Source: Lagopus muta (taxonomy: Eukaryota > Chordata > Aves > Galliformes > Phasianidae). Taken from it: DNA of 64,000 nt. The stretch is from contig NC_064447.1 in the NCBI RefSeq assembly GCF_023343835.1, positions 7,890,001 to 7,954,000 on the forward strand, written 5' to 3'. Within the stretch, counting starts at the first letter, position 1, and each line of letters begins with the position of its first letter. Shown piece by piece: positions 12,911-38,300 of the stretch. The notes beneath the pieces are model-generated. The model ran no database searches. It had not been told where the DNA came from and was given only the letters and a program-made list of their open reading frames with translations. A program made the position numbers and the translations under genes.

Positions 12911-12936
12911 TGAAACAAAGCCCTTTATATAAACAG

Positions 12937-12942
12937 TTTATT
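12937..12942 (-). terminator. UBE2I distal poly(A) signal
   Basis: AATAAA on the minus strand about 575 bases after the UBE2I stop codon. A second AATAAA at 13108-13113 is a possible proximal signal. Together they suggest a 3' UTR of about 0.4 or 0.6 kb. Confidence 0.65.
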
Positions 12943-13517
12943 TACTCTAAACAGCAACACAGACAATGCCATATAAACACAAAGGAAGTGATGCAGAATA
13001 AGGATGCTGGCTGACTTTGGATCTCAGAGGCTCTTAAGCAATAACAACCTAGTTTCTGAAAGATAGAAAAACAAATTCAGGGAGGGAAGGGGGTGGAGGG
13101 CATGATTTTTATTTTTCCATACAGCCAGCTAAAGGCTAAATATAGTTCTAACATTTTAAAGCATGCCTGCATCAGATAGCAAAGTAACTAGAGATACTAG
13201 TGAATTTATAGAAGTATAAAAGTTTATAATTTTACAGCAGTTGAAATACTGACATCAATATTAAAATAAAAGCAAGTTTTACATAACAATCAAAAATACA
13301 AAAGACTGAAGGAAGAGACCCTGTATGAAAAAACTGGGGGCAATTCAGCAAATTTAGAACTGTATACAAGTGGCGAATATGGAAAATGGCACACATACAA
13401 CCCCCTCCCCTAAGTGGATATTAATTGTACATAGCAACATTAGATTTTGCAAAAGTTTTGTAAACAAGTTCTTGCCAAACCAATCCCTTCCTTTTTAAGA
13501 TGCTGCATGACAGATGC

Positions 13518-25616
<12,099 letters not shown>

Positions 25617-25790
25617 CGTGCTCGGCCGCGGCACCCGCGTGTGTCCCGGATTGAGGCAGAGGCGAATGACCCGGATGTTCCCGGCTCTGCTCCCCCCCCT
25701 TTGTCTCTGGTCCGGAGTTTCCCTCCCTCCTCTCTCTTCTTCTCTCCCCCTTCCCCCCCTCCCTCGGTGCGGAGCTCACTAACGCGGTGT
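25617..25790 (-). other. Probable UBE2I non-coding first exon A
   Basis: A strong donor (CACG|GTGAGG on the minus strand) at 25617/25616 inside the CpG island fits the acceptor at 20499. The 5' limit is not visible in sequence; 25790 is a guess based on base composition. Confidence 0.45.
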
Positions 25791-26023
25791 GTCCCTCACT
25801 ACGACCCGTCCGAGCCGCTGCGCCGGCGCGGTGCAGCCCAGCCCAGCCCGCGCACCGCCCGCCGCTCTTCACGCGTCGCCGTCAGCAGGACCTGCGGGCG
25901 TCCTCAACGGCGCCTGAGCGGGGAGCGCCACGGAGATCCCGGCAGAGCCCTCTCGAACCCTCTCACGTCCTCCTGCCCCTCTGGCCCTACGTTCCCCTAT
26001 CGAAAAATGGAGTAAAGTTTTAC

Positions 26024-26130
26024 CTCAGGCGCTGAGGCGGTCACCTGTGCCCTATAACCGTCCGGCCGGGCGCAGGAAGCCAAGCGGGTCCAGCCCACTG
26101 CGCCTGAGCCGCGAGGCACTCGAGCCCGGT
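26024..26130 (-). other. Possible alternative UBE2I first exon B
   Basis: A donor (CTGAG|GTAAAA, minus strand) at 26024/26023 lies 140-185 bp downstream of the two CCAAT boxes. It could end an alternative upstream first exon. The 5' end is a guess. Confidence 0.3.
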
Positions 26131-26329
26131 AGGACCCGCCCACTGCGACCATTCGCGCCTCTGATTGGAGGATGGAGAGGCGGTCCTGGCGCTGCCTGTG
26201 CTGCAATTGGGCAAAGCCGAGAGGGGGCGGGGCGAGCCCGTCTGCTGGGGGCGGATCCCCGGGCCCCAAGCGCGGGCGCTGCGGGCTGTTTCGGGCGGCG
26301 GAGGCCGTGTGCGTTAGCTTCCTGTTTTT

Positions 26330-29300
26330 TTTGTTTGTTTGTTTTGTTTACTTGTTTGTTTTGTTTGTAAGTTTGGTGGGGTTTTTAGTGTTTTTTTTTT
26401 TAATTATTGTTTTTAATTTTTGGGTATGACTCACATTCTGTCCTTATGTTTACCGTGCTTAATTTTAATGAAACCGACATTTTTTGTCTTTAAACCTCCT
26501 TTTAGCCGCATCCTGCCGTGGTCTGTTTATTGAACTGCACCCTACGTAGCACCGTAAGACCAACATGGCTTATCTTCCTCGCCCTTCTCCCGTCACTCCA
26601 ATTAGGCATTTCCATAAATACGCATCGCTATATTGAATTGGATAAACTTGGGCTGGTGCTCGGCTCCAGAACCTCACTGTCCCACATCCCACCCAGACAG
26701 CCGTTCTGGCACGCCGCGATGGAGGCAGCGCCCCCCAACCCGCCATGCGGAGATTTAAATTACCACTGAGAAAAGAGAAGGCGGCCGCAATGAGCAAGGC
26801 GACGATCTGTTCGTCCCCATAACGGAGCACGAGGCAAGACGTCATCAGTTTAAAGCGCTGTGAGAAAAACCAAGGGCAGGTATTAAGCAAATTCAATTGA
26901 TAAAGACGCTATGGCAGTAATGTGAGGATGGGTGCGGAGTCTTCATTAGCTGAGGGTTTAAAGGTAGCTTAAATTACGTGTTTTATGTGCAGCCACTCCC
27001 CTGTTTAACCAAGAGGGTGAGCCAAGTGCTCTGGTACTCTCCCGATTTTTTTCTCTAAACAATTCACGCTCTCATTTAAATTTAATCTCCGTTCAGCTCC
27101 ACAGAAATGATGGAGGAGCTGTCTTTCTCCAGGCTGCTCTCAGAAAATAGAAACGAACTAGATCCTCAAATTGCTTGCCATATTCTTACCCTATCTTCAT
27201 TTAGCTCCTCTCCATAAAGGAGTCATTCAAGAGGAATTACGTTCCCTTGGAATGAATAGTTCCTGTTCCAATGCATGCTTTAGCCTATTGCATAGCACAA
27301 TTATACAAAATAGGATACCTGTCTTCCTGTGGGCCCTCCTGCCCAACTTTCTCTCATCCCAACGCACAAATACCTTTGACATTAGCTACTTTCTTTCTTT
27401 TAACTAGTAAATGCTGGAGGAGAGATGGAAAAGAGTTAGCAGCTGTGTGTGCAGAAAACATCCCGACTGTCACTAAAGACTTGGAGAAACAGGAGTCTCA
27501 GAGACCTTAATGAAAACTCGTTTCGGGCTGCTTCATGCAACAGTTACTGGATGCCATCTCAGTTGTATTTTATTTGGTGAAAACACATTTGGAATGTCTG
27601 GAAGTTTCTTTGCAAAAGTTAGGAACAGATACTTTCAGGAAGCCTGTTAAAGTGGCTGTGCCAAATTGGATGAAAGACCACTCCAGCTACACAATCTTTC
27701 ACCGTTAGCAAATACCACAGTAAAACCTCTGTTATCTTTCCAAGTGTCCTATCACTTGCAGTACGGGTTCTTCTAAGACATACCTGTATTTAAGAGCAGC
27801 TTTGTAACACATTTGTTGAGGTAGCAGGCAGGCTTCCTGTGTAGTGGGTACACCTGGGGTGTTCACATTGCTTGAATTTGCATCCTTCCAAACTCAGCAC
27901 TGAAAGCTGTTACTGCTGATCTGAATGGACACGGTGAAAAAAAAATCACACTTCTTTGCAGACACTGAGGATTCCAGTGATATTACCAACAGCAGTGATT
28001 TTTAGAAGGAATGGTTAACACACCATTCAAAGGATTTATCTTGTGAGATTGGGCAGGCTGCAGCCTTGGGTAACACAAACAAGGACTATGTGTTTATGAC
28101 TGCCAGGCAAGCCTGGAGCCCACTGAAAGCTGAACATGCAGAGCTGTCTTCATCTTCCTGAAATGAAGCTGTCTGCAGAAAGGAGCATTAGCTCTTAATA
28201 AGCTCCAAATCTTATAAAATCTAAATTAGATGCTGTCGCTTACTTGGAAGTGTGCAGTCTAGGATAACTATCTACTTCAGATCCCCCTTGACTGGTTTCT
28301 GGTACACACATCCCTTCTGTGCTCTCATTTCTGCTGATTTGTGAAGATGCCTGAAACTGCAGATTTCTCCAGTAGGAATATGGATTAAAAGCAGTGCTAT
28401 TAATGGTAAAGTGCAAATGCATTTAGTAACAAAGCCTGATAAAAGTAAATAGTGAACACATCAAGTAGTTAATTTCTACTTGAGTAACTTGCTTTTAAGG
28501 TATATTTTAGCAAAATTCAAATACAATTAAAATGCAGGAGATAACTTTAGTAAACTGACACAATTTCACTATTTCTAAACTTTGAACATGTTTTGCATTT
28601 TAAACCAATTAAAACTATCAATATGAAATTCACCTCATTCTTAACTGTGTAGCCCCTTAAGATTTCAGAGTTCACTAAGTGGCTTGTTTACATTTCTTAT
28701 TACAAAGCGTCAGTTTCAGGTTCATTTTTCAGATATAAGTATTTGTATTAAAAACCTACATACTGGATTCTAAAAGAAATCAGTGAGGTTATGCAGGTTG
28801 ACTTGTTAGCTATGTGAATGGAAGAAAATATACACAAAGTCATTAATTAAAACTTGACACTTTTCTTTGTTGTATCCATCCCAGAGGGGACAATTTCCTG
28901 CTATAATGATCAGCGACAATCAGCATAAGCACTAAGGAAATACCTTAATTTCCCAGTGGATGTACATGTGAATAAACATGGCTTTTTCTATGATCAACTC
29001 TTTGAGGAAACAGAGAAGGATGCATCTCCTTTACAAAGGAAAAAGTATTGCTGCTCTGAATCACTGTAGAAAAATAAAACATTTTATGTCTAAATGAAGT
29101 GCTACACCAAGTGTATCAGCAACCGTTATGGTCAACCGTAATGGATTTAAAAAGAAAGATTTAAGACATCAGACTTTAAAAGGGAAAAACAGATTTATTT
29201 CATGCAGTTTACAATAGGCTAGTGTTATGAAAAGGAGGTTAAAAAAATACCCACACACATTTGTAATCGTATCTTTGTTTTAAAAATGATGGCTAACTAT

Positions 29301-32300
29301 ACCGACTTCAAATGTCTTGGGAAGCCCTAGCAGATTTTTTATCCAGGGAAACTCCCTGGATTCAATTTTTTGTCCATGTCTGTGCTAAGAGTTCTGGCTA
29401 ATGCAAAGGCATTAAAACCAAATCAAAACTCAAACTTTGCTGCAGTAAGAACACTTCAGAGATAACGAATTGGCACAAAATAAAGTGTTATTGCTAATCC
29501 ACTATCCAGGAAATAACATGTTGCAAGTATGGCCACTTGGATATTAACACAAACAGCTGATGCACAACTAAGTGTGAGACAGGTGCTTTAAAACCAACAA
29601 AACCAACCTGCTGAATTGGGTATGTGGGCCTAGACAGACTGTAGGAAATGGATTCAGGGATTTTTTTCACAGCGAGGCTCAGATGAGGCTCAGGACAGAA
29701 GCAGGCTGAAATAGTTGCCATTTGGTACTTGTTCAGTTTGGTGCTCTTGGTTCAGTTCCAAGCAGATAGGTTGGCAACATGTTTTTTTTGACAGTGTCTT
29801 GGCACTTGCTTTTCTCCTAGCAAGAACGCGTGGGCCAACTTCAATTTGAATAATGTTGTGCATGAGCTTTTGTAAAATCTTCAAAAGGAACAAGAATCAT
29901 GTACACAGATATTTCAACTCTTACATTTCATACGGATTGATTGGGCCTGGACATCTCAGTAGGTGTTAGGTTGGGTCAAACCCTAGGCTCAGCATTCCGA
30001 AGCAAGGAGAACTTGCAGAACCTTCTCCTGCCTCAGCCATCCCCAAAGGATCAAAATAACTATCAATAAATTGTTTTAATTATAGTAATTACTTATACAC
30101 AACATCCTGAAGAGAACCCTGGAAAGAACCCAGAAAGCTCTGTTTGCAGCAGTATTTATTTACTGAGCTTTCCAGAAGTTTATACCTTGGTAGATCTTAC
30201 AACAGTGAAGGACAGCTAAGTTGCAATGAAATATTCAGCATCAATTTCCTGGCACAGAATCTTCCTCAAAGTCTCTCTGTTGGCAGTTCTGTTCACAACA
30301 GCTGTTAGATTTCAACATGGGCAATAATAAAGTGGTGGGCAAATGTGCTGTCATCTCTACTGTACTCCTTACCAAGCTGGATACTGAAATTCCAAACAAG
30401 ATATGAACGCAATTATATCTGCAATTGGTTATATCTGCAATTTCTATAAATGATTTCAGAGTTTGAGTTAGAAAAACAAACTAGCTGCTTTTTAGAAGTT
30501 ATTTATGTCTCTAGAACCTCAAATTAGCCCTGGACAGTATTTTAGCCCTTAGGATTTCTGCAGTGAAAATGAAGAGTTCCTTCTTTTACACAAACTGAAC
30601 AATAAAATAAGACCTATTTAGCCCTTTAAAGCCTCAGTCCACTAAGAAGCCTTTAAAGACAGCTCCTGATTGTTGTGAGCCAAAAGAAAGAAAAATTATA
30701 TTACACTGAGTCCAGGCAGCTTTCTACACTTTTTTTAAAAACTGAATATTCATCCTATTTTAAGAATCAGTAATCCTACTCACAAACCCAGGTAGAATCC
30801 TGAGATTGTCCTTAAAGCTGCAAATAACTGCAGTCTAAAGTATAGTGAAGCAAACAGACAGCTTCCTCAAAATGGCTGTGTTAGGAAAGACACTTCACCA
30901 GAGACCCCTGGAAGTTTTAATCCCACTGTCCTGAGATAACAAGTACTGCTAAAGGCAAAGCAAAATCCCATCTCTGTTTCAAGGACCCCAACTGTAGGGT
31001 TGATTGAAGAAGTTAATTTAAAAACTCGACAGAGATTGTTGATGCTGAGAGAGAGATTAAAATAGGAGAACGACACTTTCTTGTTTTACAAAGTGAACAA
31101 AATGCCAAGTTTCGTCTCCAGACTCTCTTTTTTCCCTTGGCCTTAATCCCAAAGAAAAGCCCAGTTCTTAGCAGTTCTCTCAATACATCTCAAGGAACAT
31201 ATTCCAGCATACCTGAACAACTGGACAACACACATTATAATACATTTCCTAGATAACTGCATTCACTCACACATTCCTGCACTCCAAGTTCATTTTTATA
31301 ATACTAATGAAACAGTAATTTGTAAATGGTATGAGTTTGTTACTGCTCAAAAAGAGACCGAAACTTCCAGCATCCTCAACAGATGTTCACGGAATGCAGC
31401 GTTCTGTTCTGAGAAATAGTTTTCTGAAAATATCATCATCCCACTCAACAGACCTGCTCCCCGAGCAAGTGCATGTTCTTTTGTTTAATCTGTGAGAATT
31501 TATTTTTTTTCTCCTAAAATAAGTTCCACTCTCAGAGAAACAGGAGTCTGAATCAAGTTCTTGTATCTCCAGAAAGATACCAGGAAATAATCTCATTTCT
31601 CATCAGTCATAACTGCGCAGAAACACTGCTGGAAATGGAGCTATGCAACTACTGCCAGAATAAAATCTGAAGAGAAAAAGCTGGGTAGGTATCTTGAGCT
31701 CAGTTTCTTCAAGAATATGTTTTACTAATGCTCAGGTGGGAAGATGAAACAGTTCCCAGGAACTGTTATCACGACAAGAAGCCTACTGAATTTGAAAAAA
31801 CAAAACCAACAACAGTTTCCACATGTTCCAAGAATAATCATGCTGAAGACTGAAAGTTCAGTAGGCGACCAGGCCTGTGACACATTTCTGTGGGATAACA
31901 AACTGCAGTTATCCATAATCCTTAGAAATCCCACAGTAAGGAAGAGAAAATTCCAGGTGAACTTTTGCTAAGAAATCTATTTCACACATACTGTGGGACC
32001 TGCTGAGTCAGCCCGTACTTTTGGACAGTTCCATTCACAACTTTGCAGCCTCAGAATGCAGATCACTGCAGATAAACTCTGATTCAATTGCTGCCTGAAG
32101 TAATGCAAAAGTGTTTGACATAAAATCAGTCATCTCCGATATTAAAAACCAGCTTGTTTCCTAACTTAAATAAATGAATACAGTAAGTATGGACTTCTTG
32201 GTTCTTCAACAAGAATTTCATCACGCAATGAAAGTCTCTGAGAAACTCCTCTAAAAATCCACTATGACCTACTGGAGTGGCCTCCTTCTGCATGAGCAAC

Positions 32301-35300
32301 ACACAAAACCACTGCCCTGAATATTCATTGAGTGAAAGTGTGGGAAGCTAAACCTTTCACAGAACTTACATTTTCATGAGAGGTTACCTTAACTAACTGT
32401 ACATTTTGGTATCTCTCCCTCCCTACTTTCTTCCTTCGTCAACCTCTCCATGCTCAAAACCCTAAATCCTACCTTGGAATACTGTTTTAATGTAAAGAGA
32501 GAGAAGCTGGAAAAATCCAGAGCTCACCTCAAGCTTTTTTTCATATTAGCTTTTCAAATACAACCCCTCAGCATCAGTTTTACATAATCATGAGCAGTTG
32601 GCTTAAGTGAATACTCCCCAAAGGACAGAGAAGAAACAAAGGACGCCGGTTTAAATGAAGTCCGTACGTAACCTCATCCTGCAAGATGTTAAATTATGAA
32701 GCAATTGTAAAAACATGATGTAGATTGGACTCTAATGAAAAAAAAAAACGCCCTGTACTTGAAATTACAAGAGTCAAATAAAAACCTTCTTTAGGGATTG
32801 ATTCTTAATGCCTTGAAAAAGGCGCATGATTGCACTTCCATCTATCTGAAAGCCTCAGATGTTCACAAAAAAAATCAACAACAGCAAGAACAGGAAAGTA
32901 GGTAGTTCAGGTGTTCTCAAGCAATAGCACATATAAAATAATTTATAAGGTACCTGCCTTTTTTTTTTTTTCTTTTTTTTTTCCTTAAAATCTCCATGAG
33001 GTATCGGAAACAAAGTGCAAAATGATTAACCACCATTTTCCCCAAATTTGCTACAACAGGGATACAATGTAAACTGGAGAGCAGGTAATCTCAACATAAA
33101 AGCATGTTTTAAAACTGAAAAAAATCCAGAGAAAAAACATACTTAGGAAAAAAAAAACCAACCCTTTTCCGTACTCTGAGTTTGTTCGACTGGCTCAGTT
33201 TGTTACTTATGCTTTGCTGCTGCCATTCTCGAAGGTCTCACCTTGTGAAATAAAATACTCTGTCTTTTGAGGGTTAAATAAGAGACAATGGAAGTGCAGA
33301 TTTAGAAGGATTATTACGCAGATATTTTGGGCATTAGAATACGCGTGCGCCAATGCCACAGTGCTCTGTAAAGCTCGTCAAGAAAACCTGGTCAGCTGCA
33401 ATTCCATGAGCTGGGGAGCTCAGAGAATATGGTGGAGTCATGCTGTTTAAAAACACAGTGACTACTGCAGCGGAGGAAATGCTTTAATATGTAGATAACA
33501 CAGACAATAGTTAGGCTTATTTTCAGATACACAAGATAATCTGTTACTATTTAGGGGAACCTTGGGTGCTAAATTTAAGCTGATAAAATATGGGTGCCTA
33601 AAAAAGTATAAAAGTATAAACATTTTCCCCTACACAATTACATGTTTAGCAAATTCAATTCATTTTGAACATCTTTAAAAAAGACAAACATTGTGTGTAT
33701 TGTTGTGGAGGGGCCAGCAGCTTTCAGTGCAGACCACGTCCAAGTGGCAAAATGCATTACAAACCCTTTCAAGCATTAGATGCATGAACAAAACGTTTAG
33801 CTCACTGTTTAACCAGCTTAGTAGAAATGTTTTTTTGTTTGTTTGTTTTTTTACAAATTCTGCCAAACTTTTATCAATGTATAGTAAGTCTTTTTTGGTT
33901 GTTTTTGTTTTCTTTTTTTTCTTCTTTTTTTTTTTTTTTTAGAAAAAAAGGGTAGGCCTTAGGTGCTTGATAATCAGGCATTCATGTAAAGGATTACCTA
34001 GAGTATACGCATAAATCCTGAAGATACTGAGAATTAAAACAAATGTCTTTAGAATTCAAAACAATTTTGTAACTTTTTGAAACTTCCTTCCACTGCTTTC
34101 AGCTACATGTGTCAATGTAGCTGGGTTTTATACTGTCAATATCATTAAGTGTTTTGAAGACGTGAAAGATTTTTCTCAAAACATAGTGTACTAAAAAGCT
34201 CCAGTCTTGTGTATTAGCCTTCCTCCAGGACACAAATCAATCAAGCTGAACCAGATGTTTTCAAAGTGTTCTTTAACTGCATAGTTGCAACAGTACAGAA
34301 AGACTGATTATGGTTATCTTGAATGTCTGTTTTTTCAATATTTCAAGAAGTTTCAATTGCACAAGCTCGTGTTCATGCTCAACGTTGATTTCTATCCCAG
34401 TCACAGAGACAGTGATCAAGGACCAGCCAGCCCAATTTCTATAACCTCAGCTCTTGAAAAATCTCCACCATAATCCACTGTTACCAATACTTACAGGAAT
34501 CTTAGAAGTACAAGCACAGATATGAATACTAACATCTCAAAAGAAACAAAATTTTCTGTTGTTCATCTTAAGTGAATTTCGATTCCCCTTCCAAACATCT
34601 GTCTAAGACTGGAGCGTGACCTTTACAGGAGGAGACTGTTTTGTCAGAAGGAACATCAAGAATGACTCAGACGAAGGCCATTTTCTCTGAGTATAGTCTT
34701 CCCTTTGGGTATTAACGTACGCTATAAACCCAGTCAATATATACAAACCTTCCTTTAAAGAAAACCTTTGTTGTATAACTTTTTACGTGCTAGTTTCAGT
34801 TGATCTCCTAGGCTGTTCTTACCTAATAGAATATGTTGCAGTGCCATAAGGAATGTGCAGTGTGAGACAGTCAGCTGGGGCTGTCACTGATGCTGTCACT
34901 GATTCTGAAACAATATAGGCCCAAATATTTGCGTTTGTGGGCTGTAACGTGTGTGTGTGTGTGTGTGTGTAGCACCAATTGCATTGTCTTTTAAATGTTT
35001 ATAATTATTAGTAGGAAAATTTCTGCTAACTGATCAACATTGGGTCATCCAGCACCAAGCATTAAGTGCTACATGTCTCAGAGGAAAATATGAGTGCGTG
35101 GTTATTTCTTTTCAGATGGCCAGTGTTGGATAGCCCATAAGAGAGTACAACCATGCACTACAACCAAAACTTAAAACACACTCCCACACCATCTATTCCC
35201 ATTAAGTAATCTTACAATGCATTAAGCCAGTTGACACCAGCTTATAGGCAAAAATGGTTGAACCCAGGTCAACAGAAAATTGTCTAAATCAGATTTTTTG

Positions 35301-35384
35301 TCTTTTGCAGCCAAGACTCTTCAATGTGACAACTCACTGCATCTTGGAATAAACAAGAAAAAACTTCACCCTTCAATACTGCCT
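26330..35384. other. AT-rich interval with KCTD5 3' UTR and spacer to UBE2I
   Basis: About 9 kb with no coding exon I can support on either strand. The right part must be KCTD5 3' UTR, extending left from 35384. Its end is unclear: minus-strand poly(A) signals include ATTAAA near 33483, AATAAA near 31499 and AATAAA near 29199. A (GT)11 microsatellite lies at 34949-34970. T-rich runs occur at 32959-32982 and 33911-33941. Confidence 0.5.
34949..34970. repeat. (GT)11 microsatellite
   Basis: Eleven uninterrupted GT units, probably inside the KCTD5 3' UTR or just beyond it. Confidence 0.95.
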
Positions 35385-38300
35385 TCACATCCTGGATCCT
35401 CGTTCTTGCAAAATCTGAAAGAGGCAAACAAAAACTCCGTGAATGAAAATCCATGCAATGTCATTCCTAAAGAATGGAGGACAAAGAACAACATAATGAC
35501 TACTTCAAATAACCGATATCAATTTTTTAAGAAGCTGGTTCAAGGACCTTCCTGAAACCTGTGCTTTAAGATTAAAAAAAAAAAAAGGAGAGATTAATAC
35601 ATATCATATTTACTGTCAGACATTGTGAAAACACATGTACATCACTACTAGTAACAGAGTCTGATTAATACAGTCAAAGCTTAAGGGTTGGGAGATATAA
35701 GAAGTAAACCATTTCAGTCTCACCACTGATCTAAATTTACTTAGTATGGTAAATGAACTCAGATACTTTATTGAAAATTAGGATGTAATCTTAATTTTTT
35801 GCCACTGTAGAAAAACGTCCTCAACTCTTGGAAGTTTCAGCTGCAAACTACATCCTCTGAAAACACGAATTAGCAATTCAAAATGTGCAAAATGACACAG
35901 TGGGTGAGATGATGCAGACAGCTTTCAAAGACCAAGAATACAAGTTGGCAAGAATCTAATCTTCATTTGAAACAGATGTCCAGACTTGATATTTTGCATG
36001 AACTACACATTAACCAATGACATTTCTTCACAGATACTTACTATGCTGTTCAGAAATATAAAGCTCATCAGCTGGACAGACCAGCTATAGGAAAATAAAT
36101 ACTACTTTATGACAGCAATTTTTACATGAATATTGTTTGCTCCTGCAAGTTCTCACAAGTTAGGTAAGCATCCTAGGCCACAGGAAAACTGCTTCTACAG
36201 CGACAGGACACTGCAATTCTCACACATTATTTGTCCATTGATATCTTTTGAATGATCCAAGACAAGGAACTGAGAAGCACTGCAGCTTTTGACCTCATGA
36301 GCAGGAATATACTTCTCACAAATTGCAGCTGTTACTACAGAACTGAGATTCCCATTACCATGAGTAAAATGATTGTTTTTTTCCTAAAAGCAGCTGGTTT
36401 GTTTAATATTCACTTTAAAAGGTGGTATTAAATACAGGGGCTGAAGTCTAACAGAAAAAAAAAAATCTGTCCTTGAAAACTCTGGGAAATGTTATATATA
36501 ACATCTAGCAACACAAAAGTTATGTATCCCATTTGCATTTGACTATCATTTTTTTCCTTCTCTATTTAGATTCTCTTCAGCAACTCCAGTGAAGGAAGGA
36601 TCCACATTTTAGGACTGACTCCAGGCAACAACATTTCTCACATTGCTGCTCTAACCTGAGTGGCAAACAGCAGTAACCAGGTCAGCTCTAAGGATGCCTA
36701 GCTCCACAGAGGAGCCTTCAAGCAAACACAGAACCAGTCATGACTGAGGTAAAAAAAACCTACTAAGTAGAGCTTCAGAAGTACTGAGCACAAATATTTA
36801 ACAGTGCTCATCTGAAAGTTAAACTATCTCTAATGATACTTCATTTTTTCTTAATTGTTGTGTGTTTCGTAAGTGCTGGGAATGGCTCTTGATTTCAAAC
36901 ACTGAAAGAAAGCAAAGGCACAGCATTGGGAACAGCATGGCTGTCTTCAATATATAATTTCTTTCTATGATGATTTGAATTTAATCTCATATTATAACAA
37001 ATATCATGCCAATAACTCAGTAACACATTCTACCCCAAACAATTCACAGCATTTGACAGCTTTGTGCCTGTTGGGTAAAAATTGGCAACCACTTATAACA
37101 CAGCATGCCAATTCCATGCATGGTTTCAGATGAAAAAGTCTAGGTATTTGGTTTCTTTTAAATATTGTTTGAACGTTGACAATTGAACATACCAGCCTCT
37201 ATCAGTCATCAGGCCCAATATGTCTTTTTCACAGTGACTACAGTCATAGAACTACAGAATTGTTTGAGTTTTAAAAGACCCTAAAAGATCATTTAGTCCA
37301 ATTCCCCAGTCAAGTGGGGTCTTGCCTGCTTTGCACAACTTCATGGGACGTTTTTTTAGCACTAGAGTTCAGAAAGACTCCACCACCCCTCCTTCAGAGA
37401 CGGTTGAATGTTAACTTCAAAATTAAAAAACAAATCATTTTTGTTTTTCTAAATCCACTTCACCACTTGCTCACTGAAATCCCTGCAGTGTCCCACTTTG
37501 CGGTTACAAAATTCTGTTTCATTTCAAAGTCAGACAGTATTATTTCATTAGGAAAACAGATGACAATGCAGGATCTTCAATACATTTCCATACAGAAAGA
37601 TGTTTCTGATGGGCTCTGATACGTTCTGATGCAAACACAGCCTATTTCAGGAGGAATCATTTACTGTGTGTACTGAACAAAACACATTTCACGTTGAATT
37701 GTAGGAAAGATACAAATGTGTTCTGCAAGGAAGAGACAGGCCTTGAAGCCAAAAACAAACAAACAAAAAGCTTACTGGAAGCTGCGGAAATATATCAGGA
37801 GTTAATTGGATATATGCTTAACACTTAATCTCTTTCCTTTAGTACTTGCAGTCGATTGTAGCTAAGAACAATGTATTGGAACAGAAGCCCCCATGGTGGA
37901 TAATAGTCTGATGCAGCAATTCTAGCCAATGAGGCCAAAAACACTGCTGAAACAAGCACCTGTGCAGTTAGAAAACATTACTGCATCTATTCATTTTGTG
38001 AGTGTTTCCCATCTAAAGTACAACATTTGTTTTTATTCTTTCCTTAAAAAATACTCTGACGTTTATTTAATAGAGATAGAACTACTTTCTGTAACTTCAA
38101 GAACACATACAGTAAAATAAAGCTACCCCAGATCTGGCTGTTCAACTTGACACACTTTGTTGAGACAGTAAATCCAACATAAAGTAGAAAATTGCATCAG
38201 ATCAGAAAATATTTTAACATGCTTTGCTTCATGCTTTTCTGGTAACCCCTACTTTTACTAAAGAGAAAGTGGTTTCTGATCGCAGGCTCTCAAGAGAGAG

